Shown here piece after piece: positions 16,612-24,940 of a DNA stretch of 28,811 bases. The notes beneath the pieces were generated by a model. That model ran no database searches. It saw only the letters and a list, made by a program, of their open reading frames with translations, and had not been told where the DNA came from. Position 1 is the stretch's first letter; the number at the start of each line of letters is the position of its first letter. The translations under genes and the position numbers were made by a program. The stretch is from CAIYWZ01 sp964497925 (GTDB taxonomy: Bacteria > Pseudomonadota > Alphaproteobacteria > CAIYWZ01): positions 1-28,811 of the forward strand of contig CAZCFE010000015.1 of assembly GCA_964497925.1 (NCBI GenBank). Direction: 5' to 3'.

Positions 16612-19600
16612 ATGTTAAAAGTCTTATCAAGAAAGGATTTGAGAAGCTTTTTTTTAAAAGATGAAGAAGTGGCGCTTGCTCAAATAATAAAATATTTGGA
16701 AGAAAAAAATATTGATATTTCTCAGGCGCAAAAAGATGCAAATGAAATTATCATCGATATAAAAGATTTTTCAAAGAAAAAATTGGGTATTGAGGCATTG
16801 CTTCAGACATATCCTTTAAAATCCCCCCAAGGGCTTGGATTGATGATGTTGTCTGAAAGTTATTTGCGTATCCCAGATGCGTATACCCGTACAAAAATTT
16901 TAGAAGATAAGTTGGGCTGTCAAAGTTGGGATGAGTTTATGGGTAAAAGTGCGCATAAATTGATCAATTTTGCAACCTGGGGGCTTCATGTGACCAAGTC
17001 TTTACTTGATCGCACCGATGAAGATAAAAATCCGATAGAAAATTTATTGAGCAGCGTGACGACCCCTTCAATTCGTTGGGGGACGAAATTTTCCATGAAA
17101 TTCATTGGAAGTCAGTTTATCTTAGGGGAAACAATTGAAAAAGCCCTTTCAAAAGGAAAAACATTTGCAAAAGCAGGATGTAGGTTTTCTTATGATATGC
17201 TTGGTGAAGCTGCCATGACGGAATTAGATGCTTCAAGGTATTTTCAATCCTACAAAGATGCAATTTTGAAAGCCTCTTCCTCAGAGGGAGCAGGATTGAA
17301 TCCTTTTGATTTTCCTGGAGTTTCAATCAAGTTGTCAGCTCTTTTTTCAAGATATGAGGACACGCACACAAGACATATTCAAGAAACCCTTTACCCCCGG
17401 ATTTTAGAACTTGCAAACCTTGCAAAAGAAAAAAAAGTCTTACTGACAATTGATGCTGAAGAGGCGGATCGTTTGGAAACATCCTTAGACGCCATCGAGT
17501 TTTTATTTTCTCATCCAGATTTAAAAGATTGGGAAGGTCTTGGTTTTGCCCTTCAGGCTTATCAAAAACGTGCTTTTAAAGTCATTGATTGGGCGCAAGA
17601 ACTTTCATCAGTTTATCATAAAAAAATATACATAAGGCTTGTTAAGGGAGCTTATTGGGATACTGAAATTAAGCGAGCACAAGAACGTGGTCTGGCTTCT
17701 TTTCCCGTTTTCACACGTAAAAACAATACTGATCTTTCCTATCTTGCATGTGCAATTAAGCTTATGGAAAATGATAAGAATTTTTATGTGCAATTGGCCA
17801 CTCATAATGCATTCACATTTTCTTTGCTTTTACCTTGGATCAAAAAAGGTAATGTTGAAATGCAACGTCTGCATGGTATGGGGGAATCTTTATTCGAAAG
17901 CTCTAAACGGTATGCACCAAATGCTCAACAAAGAATTTATGCACCCGTTGGAGGACACAAAGATCTTCTAGCGTATTTGGTTAGAAGACTTCTTGAAAAT
18001 GGAGCCAATACATCTTTTGTTAACCAAGTATTAAAACAAGATGGCATTGATCAAAGCATCACGCAAAACCCATTCACACAATATAAATTTGAGAAATACA
18101 AGGAAAACCCAATGACAAAAACACCTTCCTCTTTATATAATGCACGTAAAAACTCGAAAGGGTTTGATTTATCTGATCGCGAAAAAATTGAACAACTTTA
18201 TATGAATATGGAAGAAATCTTATGCCAGAAATTTTTCTGTGGACCTATTGTTGCGGGAGAGGAAATCAAAAAAACATCTCCTCATCGATCGATTTCATCT
18301 CCATCAAAGAACCAAAATATACTTGGTGAGATTTGTTTATCTGACGAGGAAACACTGCTTAAAGCCCTTGATGCTGTTCACTCTTTTTTTCCAAAATGGT
18401 CCAGTACATCATTGGAAGAAAGGGTAAATTTGGTTATGGCTCTTGGGGATGCTCTTGAGGAAGAACATGAGACGCTTTATACTCTATTGATTCAAGAGTC
18501 AGGAAAAACGCTAAGCGATGCGGTTGCTGAAGTCAGAGAAGCTGTTGATTTTTGTTATTACTATGCACGGCAAGCAAAAAAATTGCTAGAAACCCCTGAA
18601 ACTTTAGAAGGGCCAACAGGAGAGCTGAATCAGTTATCTTTGCATCCAAGAGGTGTATTTTTATGTATAAGTCCCTGGAATTTTCCGCTTGCAATATTTT
18701 TAGGCCAAGCTATTGCGGCGCTTGTGACAGGTAATACGGTTATACTTAAGCCCGCAACAAACACATGTTTAATTGCGTCATTTGTTGTAAAATTGGCACA
18801 TAAAATTGGTATACCTGGACAAGCTATTAGTCTTGTTCCGGCATCTGGAACTCTTTTATCCAAAACATTATTGCAAGATAAAAGAATTCAAGGTGTTGTA
18901 TTCACAGGATCAACTCAAACGGCACACACTATTCAAAAGTCTTTAGCTGCAAAAGAAGGGGCCATTTCTCCATTTATCGCAGAAACTGGCGGGCTTAATG
19001 CAATGATTGTAGATTCATCTGCTTTGCTTGAACAAGTGACAAAGGATGTAATTGGTTCGGCTTTTAAAAGTGCAGGGCAAAGATGTTCAGCGCTCAGGCT
19101 TTTGGTTGTTCAAGAAGATATTTATGATGATCTGATTGCAATGATCAAAGGCGCCATGAAAGAGCTTAAAGTGGGTGATTCTTCGAATCTTGATACGGAT
19201 GTTGGTCCTGTGATTAGTGCAAATGCAAAAAGTAATATTGGTGCCTATATTCATAATAAAAAACATGAAGGATTTAAGGTTTTTCAAGAAACAAAAGTGC
19301 CAGAGTATGGCTTTTATGTAGAACCGACTCTTATTGAGCTTGATCATATTAATCAATTAGAGCAAGAAGTTTTTGGTCCTGTTTTGCATATGACCAAATT
19401 TTCAGGAAAAGAGCTTGAGCAAACAGTAGAAAAAGTCAATCAACTGGGATACGGTCTTACCATGGGGCTTCATACAAGAATTGATAAAACCATATCTACC
19501 GTACGCTCTCTTGCCAAGATAGGAAACTTATATGTGAACCGAAATATGACAGGGGCCGTTGTTGGCGTTCAACCTTTTGGAGGAGAAGGGATGTCAGGAA

Positions 19601-19713
19601 CGGGGTTTAAAGCAGGAGGCCCATACTACTTGCTTAAATTCTTAACCGAAAGAACATTCACCTATGATACAACATCTGCCGGCGGAAATGTGACACTTAT
19701 GACTCAAGATTAA
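16612..19713 (+). CDS. putA: Bifunctional proline dehydrogenase / P5C dehydrogenase
   Basis: PutA oxidises proline to glutamate in two steps: an FAD proline dehydrogenase yields pyrroline-5-carboxylate, and an NAD aldehyde dehydrogenase finishes. The 1033-residue product has the FAD barrel in its first half, with LVKGAYWDTEIKRAQE from residue 343 and LHGMGE after it. The aldehyde dehydrogenase half contains GNTVILKPA, FTGSTQT, the general base Glu791 in AETGG and the nucleophile Cys825 in GQRCSA. The N-terminal ribbon-helix-helix repressor domain of E. coli PutA (1320 residues) is absent, as in shorter alphaproteobacterial PutAs, so it should not autorepress. CGGAGA precedes the ATG by eight bases. 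Proline may be a carbon and energy source taken from a host. Confidence 0.96.
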   Translation: MLKVLSRKDLRSFFLKDEEVALAQIIKYLEEKNIDISQAQKDANEIIIDIKDFSKKKLGIEALLQTYPLKSPQGLGLMMLSESYLRIPDAYTRTKILEDKLGCQSWDEFMGKSAHKLINFATWGLHVTKSLLDRTDEDKNPIENLLSSVTTPSIRWGTKFSMKFIGSQFILGETIEKALSKGKTFAKAGCRFSYDMLGEAAMTELDASRYFQSYKDAILKASSSEGAGLNPFDFPGVSIKLSALFSRYEDTHTRHIQETLYPRILELANLAKEKKVLLTIDAEEADRLETSLDAIEFLFSHPDLKDWEGLGFALQAYQKRAFKVIDWAQELSSVYHKKIYIRLVKGAYWDTEIKRAQERGLASFPVFTRKNNTDLSYLACAIKLMENDKNFYVQLATHNAFTFSLLLPWIKKGNVEMQRLHGMGESLFESSKRYAPNAQQRIYAPVGGHKDLLAYLVRRLLENGANTSFVNQVLKQDGIDQSITQNPFTQYKFEKYKENPMTKTPSSLYNARKNSKGFDLSDREKIEQLYMNMEEILCQKFFCGPIVAGEEIKKTSPHRSISSPSKNQNILGEICLSDEETLLKALDAVHSFFPKWSSTSLEERVNLVMALGDALEEEHETLYTLLIQESGKTLSDAVAEVREAVDFCYYYARQAKKLLETPETLEGPTGELNQLSLHPRGVFLCISPWNFPLAIFLGQAIAALVTGNTVILKPATNTCLIASFVVKLAHKIGIPGQAISLVPASGTLLSKTLLQDKRIQGVVFTGSTQTAHTIQKSLAAKEGAISPFIAETGGLNAMIVDSSALLEQVTKDVIGSAFKSAGQRCSALRLLVVQEDIYDDLIAMIKGAMKELKVGDSSNLDTDVGPVISANAKSNIGAYIHNKKHEGFKVFQETKVPEYGFYVEPTLIELDHINQLEQEVFGPVLHMTKFSGKELEQTVEKVNQLGYGLTMGLHTRIDKTISTVRSLAKIGNLYVNRNMTGAVVGVQPFGGEGMSGTGFKAGGPYYLLKFLTERTFTYDTTSAGGNVTLMTQD

Positions 19714-19718
19714 AAAGC

Positions 19719-20315
19719 ATGAGCCGAATAATCTTTTTAAATGGATGCGGCTCTGCGGGAAAGACTTCAATTGCAAAGGCTATAGGTTATTTGAGTAATG
19801 ATCTTTGGTTGACTTTTGGCGTTGATACATTTATCAACATGATGCCATTAAGCAAGCAAGAATCGTATTTCAAATGTGTCCCAGGTCAAAACGAACGAGG
19901 TCCTTTAATGCAGGTTGAAGTCCAAAAAAATGGCAGAAATTTATTTGGATCTATGCCTAAGTTTGCGAAAACGCTTGTTGATCAAGGGAATAATCTGATT
20001 ATTGATGAAGTGTTGTTGAATGAAAGATCTCTGGAATCTTATGCAAAATATTTAAAGGATCATACGGTTTATTATATCGGAGTTTTTTGTGATTTGACAG
20101 TCATGCAAGAACGTGAAATTTTAAGAGGTGATCGGTGCATTGGTCTCTCAAACGATCAAATTGATAGAGTTCATCAAGGTGCCTTAAGCTTATATGATCT
20201 TAAAGTTGACACAACTTCTATTTCTTCCTTTGAAGCGGCGCGCCTGATACTTAAGTTTATGCATGATAACCCTGTGCCAAAAGCTTTTGAAATGTTAAAT
20301 AGTATAGAGTCTTAG
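19719..20315 (+). CDS. Chloramphenicol phosphotransferase-like kinase
   Basis: The 198-residue product is a P-loop kinase of the CPT-like family. It has Walker A GCGSAGKT (9-16) at the very N-terminus, followed by GVDTFINMM with Asp36, which aligns with the catalytic Asp37 of Streptomyces venezuelae chloramphenicol 3-O-phosphotransferase. VIDEV-like NLIIDEVLL and an REILRGDR lid segment complete the pattern. Length fits the family. Bacterial members outside Streptomyces mostly lack a proven antibiotic substrate, so resistance is only a possibility. It begins five bases after putA without an obvious ribosome binding site, suggesting translational coupling. Confidence 0.82.
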   Translation: MSRIIFLNGCGSAGKTSIAKAIGYLSNDLWLTFGVDTFINMMPLSKQESYFKCVPGQNERGPLMQVEVQKNGRNLFGSMPKFAKTLVDQGNNLIIDEVLLNERSLESYAKYLKDHTVYYIGVFCDLTVMQEREILRGDRCIGLSNDQIDRVHQGALSLYDLKVDTTSISSFEAARLILKFMHDNPVPKAFEMLNSIES

Positions 20316-20354
20316 TATGCAGAAAATAAGAATTTGATAAGAGATGGGGAAAAA

Positions 20355-20771
20355 ATGAAACATATTGTTGAACAGTCTGTGATTAGCTATGAACTTGCGG
20401 AGTTGTTAATAAAGGAATCTATCAAACATGCGCAGTTCATTAATTTAGCCATCTCAGTTTCAATAGTAGATAGCGTTGGAAATTTAGTTGCTTTTGCACG
20501 CATGGATAATGCAAACCTTATAGGGGTAGGAACATCCCAAGGGAAAGCTTTTACAGCAGCAAGAAGTGGCCTTAATACTAGACAGTTTGCCGATTTTTTG
20601 AAAAGCCATCAAATAGAGCTAGAAAGTTTAAAGAATGAAAATTTACTCCCAATTCCTGGTGGGATTCCTATCTTTTTTCACGAAAAATTAATTGGCGGAA
20701 TCGGTATTGGCGGGGGCACGGGAGAGCAAGATGAATCTTGTGCTAGAGCTGCCCTTGAAATACTTAGTTAG
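20355..20771 (+). CDS. GlcG/HbpS-family (DUF336) protein
   Basis: The 138-residue protein matches the GlcG/HbpS/DUF336 fold: an N-terminal helix with repeated hydrophobic residues, AISVSIVDSVGNLVAFARMD, a GKAFTAAR segment, then PIPGGIPI and the glycine-rich GGIGIGGGTGEQDE near the end. Members bind heme or cobalamin-related ligands (HbpS, PduO C-terminal domain) or sit in glycolate operons, but many have no known role. The ATG at 20355 is preferred over the TTG seven codons earlier because GGGG lies just upstream. It is 39 bases downstream of the kinase gene. No glycolate oxidase genes are nearby. Confidence 0.85.
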   Translation: MKHIVEQSVISYELAELLIKESIKHAQFINLAISVSIVDSVGNLVAFARMDNANLIGVGTSQGKAFTAARSGLNTRQFADFLKSHQIELESLKNENLLPIPGGIPIFFHEKLIGGIGIGGGTGEQDESCARAALEILS

Positions 20772-20878
20772 GAGATATAAAAATATATGTATTAATCATT
20801 ATGCGGCATTTAAGTTTTAAAAGAACTCAAGTGTAACCATGATTTAAAGAGATTAAGAAACGAATTAACGGATAACTT

Positions 20879-21343
20879 ATGAACAATCTCACCCACAGAA
20901 AAGCAAGAATTGCTGATTTACCACATCTTATAGAGCTGCTCTTAGAAGATGAACTTGGGCAGACGAGAGAATCCAGATCAGCTGTGGTGGTGCACGAAAA
21001 CTACATCAAAGCATTTCACAAAATCGATAGCGATCCAAACCAATATTTAATGGTAGTCGAAAGAGGCAATCAGATTATCGCCACTTGTCATCTCACCATT
21101 ATGCCCTCACTCACTTTCATCGGCAGCATCCGTATGCAAATAGAAGCTGTAAGGGTCGCAGGTAAATATAGAGGGCAGAAAATAGGATCTTGGATGTTTG
21201 ATCAAGCCATTAGTTATGCAAAAGAACATCATGTTTCTATTATTCAACTCACCACAAACAAAAAGCGATCAAAAGCAAAACACTTTTATGAAAAACTTGG
21301 TTTTGAAACCAGCCATGAAGGTATGAAATTATATTTGGAATAG
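20879..21343 (+). CDS. GNAT-family N-acetyltransferase
   Basis: The 154-residue product is a single GNAT domain. IEAVRVAGKYRGQKIGSWMF carries the acetyl-CoA pyrophosphate loop (RGQKIG), and the C-terminal AKHFYEKLGFETS is the usual beta-6/beta-7 region. It probably acetylates an amine on a small molecule or protein; substrate unknown. It is the first of four GNAT domains in a row, ending two bases before the triple-GNAT gene. The 107 bases upstream hold no clear promoter. Confidence 0.9.
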   Translation: MNNLTHRKARIADLPHLIELLLEDELGQTRESRSAVVVHENYIKAFHKIDSDPNQYLMVVERGNQIIATCHLTIMPSLTFIGSIRMQIEAVRVAGKYRGQKIGSWMFDQAISYAKEHHVSIIQLTTNKKRSKAKHFYEKLGFETSHEGMKLYLE

Positions 21344-21345
21344 GA

Positions 21346-22929
21346 ATGATGAAGATTCATTTTGAAAAAGTAACAGGAGCTCATTTAGACACCATTTTCA
21401 GCTGGTTGCCTCAGCCCCACATTATGGAGTTCTGGGATAATACAGAGGCGCATAAAAATGACATTGTCAGTTTTGCGCAAGGGCGAAAAACACCATCGTC
21501 TTATGCTGGTGGCGGGTATCTTTATTGGATTGCATATCTTGAAGATGAACCTTTTGCAATGTTGATGACCATTCAGGAGACATACCAGGAAGATATAGGA
21601 CAAGAAAAACTCAAAAGACTTTCAAAAACAGGTCATACCTATGGCCTCGATTACATGATCGGTAACCCTAAGTTTTTCGGCAAAGGCTATGGATCTCAAA
21701 CCTTATCTGATTTTATCGATTATTTCCGCGAAATTGTTGACCCCAAAGCAGATACATTCATAATCGACCCTGCTAGCGATAACCCCAAGGCAAAGCATGT
21801 TTATATGAAGGCAGGCTTCAAACATGTGTGTGATTTCATGATGGAAGGTGATGTAAGTGGTGCAGGCAAAGTTCATCATTTGCTCCTCAAAAAATTTGAT
21901 CCAAAGGTTTCGATTGTCAGAGCAACAATAGATGATTATCCACGCATTCAAAACATGGCCCGTTTTTATGTTTATGATTTATCAAGAGACTGCGGATCAA
22001 TTTCATCTGATTGGGCTATTCCAGAAAATGGGCTTTATGAGTGTTTTGATTTTAAAAATTACTTTGAAGAGCCATCCAGAAAAGCTTATTTAGTTAAAGT
22101 TTATGATGAGATAGCCGGCTTTGTTCTGCTGAATCAAGCAACTGAAAATTCTACAAACAACTGGAACATGGGTGAGTTTTTTATTATTGCTAAATTCCAA
22201 GGCGTGGGCATTTCTACTCGTGTTGCTCAAGAGATTTGGAATATGCATCCCGGCAATAATAAGTCAGCCTTAAAATTTTGGGAAAAAGCAATTAGTGCAT
22301 TTACCTCTGGGACTTTTAATAAGCAAATCAAAGAAGTTACATATGATAAGCAAGCCCCTAGAAGAATTATCTTTGAATTTGATACGCAAAATAGCATCAA
22401 TCAAAATATAGTTCCTCAGTTTGTCGTACGCACATCTGAGTTTTCTGATATCGACGCCATGGTTTCACTCTCAAAAGCCAAGCGTAAGCTTTACGAAAAA
22501 GCGCAGGCCGTATTTTGGCGATATGCTGGAGAAGAAGGCGATAAGGCACAGGAAAAGTGGTTCAAAGAACTGCTGGAGGACAAAAATCATGTGATTTTTA
22601 CTGCATCCGCCTGCGCCAAGGCTTCGGTGGACAAGGAAAGCGACACCCAAAAAATCCTGGGATTTATTATTGGCAAGCTCATGTCTGCTCCAGAAGTTTA
22701 TAATCCAGGTGGGTTGACCTTGATGATTGATGATTTTTGTGTGAAATCCGAGAACCTTTGGCAATCTGTTGGGCATAAGTTAATTGAAAAAATAAAAGCT
22801 GCAGCCAAGGCTAAAGGCGCCATTCAAATCCTTGTTGTATGTGGCGCGTATGACAATCCTAAACGTAAGTTTTTAAGCCAACAAAACCTATCTATTGCAT
22901 CTGAGTGGTTTGTAGGAGCTATTGTATGA
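21346..22929 (+). CDS. Triple-GNAT fusion, N-terminal domain aminoglycoside 6'-acetyltransferase-like
   Basis: The 527-residue product strings three GNAT domains. Residues 1-184 resemble AAC(6')/IucB-type enzymes (MIGNPKFFGKGYGSQTL, then DPASDNPKAKHVYMKAGFKH). Residues 188-345 form a second domain with FQGVGISTRVAQEIW and SALKFWEKAI; between them HPG runs directly into NNKSAL, so about eight residues normally present (a WEV...PEN-like strand) appear deleted. Residues 357-527 form a third domain in which SACAKASVDKESDTQ (421-435) looks inserted between strands of the core. Domain 1 has an intact acetyl-CoA loop; domain 2 may be inactive. Aminoglycoside resistance is possible but unproven. The stop overlaps the next gene's ATG. 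Confidence 0.85.
   Translation: MMKIHFEKVTGAHLDTIFSWLPQPHIMEFWDNTEAHKNDIVSFAQGRKTPSSYAGGGYLYWIAYLEDEPFAMLMTIQETYQEDIGQEKLKRLSKTGHTYGLDYMIGNPKFFGKGYGSQTLSDFIDYFREIVDPKADTFIIDPASDNPKAKHVYMKAGFKHVCDFMMEGDVSGAGKVHHLLLKKFDPKVSIVRATIDDYPRIQNMARFYVYDLSRDCGSISSDWAIPENGLYECFDFKNYFEEPSRKAYLVKVYDEIAGFVLLNQATENSTNNWNMGEFFIIAKFQGVGISTRVAQEIWNMHPGNNKSALKFWEKAISAFTSGTFNKQIKEVTYDKQAPRRIIFEFDTQNSINQNIVPQFVVRTSEFSDIDAMVSLSKAKRKLYEKAQAVFWRYAGEEGDKAQEKWFKELLEDKNHVIFTASACAKASVDKESDTQKILGFIIGKLMSAPEVYNPGGLTLMIDDFCVKSENLWQSVGHKLIEKIKAAAKAKGAIQILVVCGAYDNPKRKFLSQQNLSIASEWFVGAIV
22606..22631. repeat. Palindromic element inserted in frame in the third GNAT domain
   Basis: TCCGCC (22606-22611) and GGTGGA (22626-22631) form a stem with one G-U pair around GCCAAGGC, itself nearly self-complementary. 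The patch is clearly more GC-rich than its surroundings and encodes ACAKASVDK, which does not fit a GNAT core. The behaviour recalls Rickettsia palindromic elements, which insert inside genes without breaking the frame. It is the only copy I see in this window. Confidence 0.65.
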
Positions 22930-23528
22930 GTTTTTGTAGTATAGATCTTGATCAGTTACACGCTAGTTTACATTATTTGCATGTTAGTGAGTTAAAGATG
23001 AACTGTGAAAATTTGAACCTTTCTGAAAAAGGTAAAAAAATAGTTCTTATTAACAGAATTCTCCACTTTCTTAAGACGGGTGAAAAAATTAACTTGTCTA
23101 GATATCCTGCAATTTCAATGTCAAAGGGGCAAAATAATCCAACACTAGGTGCATTAATGTTTAAGGGCACTTATAAAAACGATCTAAAAACTAGACTTTT
23201 CTTCAAAGAAATTATAGGCCAGCACTTTCATTTTACAGCTTTTGGTATTGATTGGTTGGAAAGCCGTTGGATGGAGGGCAATCCTCCTACATATAAAGAA
23301 TTTGCCGATATGTGGAGTAAAGAATATGAGTTTAGAAAAACATATGGAAGTGCACCAAAAGTGGAGTGGGCTTATATTAATTTTGTAAAAAAATATTTAA
23401 ATGAGAATCCATACGTGCCCCGCCATAAAATTTCAAGTGAATGGGAAACTGAACGCATGTGGCATAAAGACTTGGTAGATAGATTTGTCAAAGAGTGTCT
23501 GACGGAGGGGAATGTGAGGGTTTTATAA
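22926..23528 (+). CDS. SAP-motif and DUF6434 protein
   Basis: The 200-residue product has an N-terminal SAP-like helix-turn-helix (about 8-50: HVSELKMNCENLNLSEKGKK, then LINRILHFLKTG), a motif usually associated with DNA or RNA binding. A DUF6434-like region follows, with FFKEIIGQHFHFTAFGIDWL and a YKEFADMW segment. The function of this domain pair is unknown; a nucleic-acid-linked role is inferred only from SAP. The ATG at 22926 overlaps the triple-GNAT stop (ATGA) and has AGGAG six bases upstream, so I prefer it to a GTG seven codons earlier. It ends the GNAT transcript; 140 non-coding bases follow. Confidence 0.75.
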   Translation: MSFCSIDLDQLHASLHYLHVSELKMNCENLNLSEKGKKIVLINRILHFLKTGEKINLSRYPAISMSKGQNNPTLGALMFKGTYKNDLKTRLFFKEIIGQHFHFTAFGIDWLESRWMEGNPPTYKEFADMWSKEYEFRKTYGSAPKVEWAYINFVKKYLNENPYVPRHKISSEWETERMWHKDLVDRFVKECLTEGNVRVL

Positions 23529-23614
23529 TTTAGGATAGTCTAAAATGGTTCCGTGAATTTTTCGCATTTTTTATTCTTAAGGCTTACAATGGAAATATGG
23601 AATCAAGATTTTCC

Positions 23615-23643
23615 TTGCTATTTTTTAGAAATCTTATTTAAAT
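23615..23643 (+). promoter_or_regulatory. Candidate promoter of the RAP-domain gene
   Basis: TTGCTA (23615-23620), a 17-base spacer and TTAAAT (23638-23643) lie 26 bases before the ATG. Each box matches four of six consensus positions, and the region is very AT-rich. Confidence 0.3.
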
Positions 23644-23668
23644 GAACCCTTGATAATTAAATAAAGAT

Positions 23669-24847
23669 ATGGAAATGAGTGATATGTTAAAGTATATGGT
23701 AATACCATTATTGATAATGCAGCCTTTAATGGTGCAACCAGCAGAATTGGATTTGTATTCGTATCCTTCCCAGTGGAATAAATTTTCAATAGAAGAAATG
23801 TTTAAATTGCCCGAAGAAAAAGCATTTTCAGAAAAATTTCTCAAACAGTGGATGAATGCGATGGAGGCTTGTTATAAGGGGTTTAAAAAAGATGCGAAAT
23901 CTTCAGGGTATAATTTTTCAAGAACAATTGATAGCTTCAAAGGGGTTGAATATAACTATAAAGAAAAAACTATATCTATAGTTGCATCTCATTCTTCTGC
24001 TATAAAAAAGCAGACCACATGGATATCTAATTGGTTTTTGCAAACATATCCATTTCTTGAAAATTTCAATGCGCGTTCTCTGGGGGCAACAATCCATTCT
24101 CTTTCTTATCTGAGAGTGAAGCCTGAGAAAAAGTGGATGACAGCCTTTTTAACACAGGCTCAAAACGAACTTTTTAATTTTAAAAATGAGCCTCAAGGGT
24201 GCAGTATAGTTCTTTGTTCCATGGCTTCTTTGGGCATTATTGCGCCAAACAAAACCTTGATAGATTCATTTTTAGCTGCGGCTTTATCCAAGAGTGGCGG
24301 ACTTAATGCTCAAGAAATCAGCAATATTCTTTATGCTTTAGCACTTTTAGGGCATGTTCCTAATCAAGATAATTTGGATGAATTGCAAAAATTAGTAGAC
24401 AATATTGATTATTATAAAATAGAGGCCAAGCATCAAATCTTTCTTTTTCTTCAGCATTTAAAGAAGCAAAAAATATCTTTTTTAAAGGATGAACTTTTGA
24501 AATCGTGGGTTCCTGAAATTAAAAAATATATCACACAAGCAAACAATGTGTCTCAAGCCGAACAAGATGTGTGTATGGAGTTGCGAAAAGTTAATAAAAA
24601 TTTCTCTCAATCTGTGTATATTCCTGAGGTGGCTTCAATTGTTGATTTCTATGACTCGGCCACAAAAACCATCCTTCAATTTGATGGACCTTTTCATTTC
24701 TTATCAGACGGCACTTATGATGGAAGCTCCGTGTTTCAAGAGAGGCTTCTTAAAGAGTTTGGATATAAAGTTAAGCGTTTAAGTTATAAAGCTTGGCAGA
24801 AAAGTGATAATAAGAAAGCTTTATTAAAATCTCTTTTGACGGAATAA
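23669..24847 (+). CDS. Exported RAP-domain protein with OPR/FASTK-like helical repeats
   Basis: The 392-residue product begins with a probable signal peptide: MLKYMVIPLLIMQPLMVQPA, cleavage near residue 25. Three helical repeats of about 35 residues follow (near 134-165, 174-208 and 213-245, each with a LxALxxLG-like core), resembling octotricopeptide or FASTK repeats that bind RNA. A C-terminal RAP domain (about 321-390) is marked by IVDFYD, ILQFDGPFHF and GYKVKRLSYKAW. RAP domains have a restriction-endonuclease-like fold and act mainly on organellar RNA in eukaryotes; bacterial ones are mostly in intracellular lineages. Export plus RNA-binding architecture suggests a host-directed effector. 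Start choice between Met1 and Met6 is uncertain. Confidence 0.8.
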   Translation: MEMSDMLKYMVIPLLIMQPLMVQPAELDLYSYPSQWNKFSIEEMFKLPEEKAFSEKFLKQWMNAMEACYKGFKKDAKSSGYNFSRTIDSFKGVEYNYKEKTISIVASHSSAIKKQTTWISNWFLQTYPFLENFNARSLGATIHSLSYLRVKPEKKWMTAFLTQAQNELFNFKNEPQGCSIVLCSMASLGIIAPNKTLIDSFLAAALSKSGGLNAQEISNILYALALLGHVPNQDNLDELQKLVDNIDYYKIEAKHQIFLFLQHLKKQKISFLKDELLKSWVPEIKKYITQANNVSQAEQDVCMELRKVNKNFSQSVYIPEVASIVDFYDSATKTILQFDGPFHFLSDGTYDGSSVFQERLLKEFGYKVKRLSYKAWQKSDNKKALLKSLLTE

Positions 24848-24881
24848 GTAACATTTATTTTTCATTTTGGCAAAAAATATA

Positions 24882-24910
24882 TTGACAATTCAAACCGTTT
24901 TGTATATTAT
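24882..24910 (+). promoter_or_regulatory. Strong sigma70-type promoter of the racemase gene
   Basis: A perfect TTGACA (24882-24887), a 17-base spacer and TATTAT (24905-24910) lie 30 bases before the racemase ATG. GGAGAG at 24931 is the ribosome binding site. Confidence 0.75.
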
Positions 24911-24940
24911 TATAATAAATGATGACAAATGGAGAGTAAA

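Noticed and set aside
23545..23580. Possible intrinsic terminator (AAAATG...CATTTTTT) after the SAP-DUF6434 gene
   Set aside because: The stem is only six AT-rich pairs around a 17-base loop, too weak to claim.
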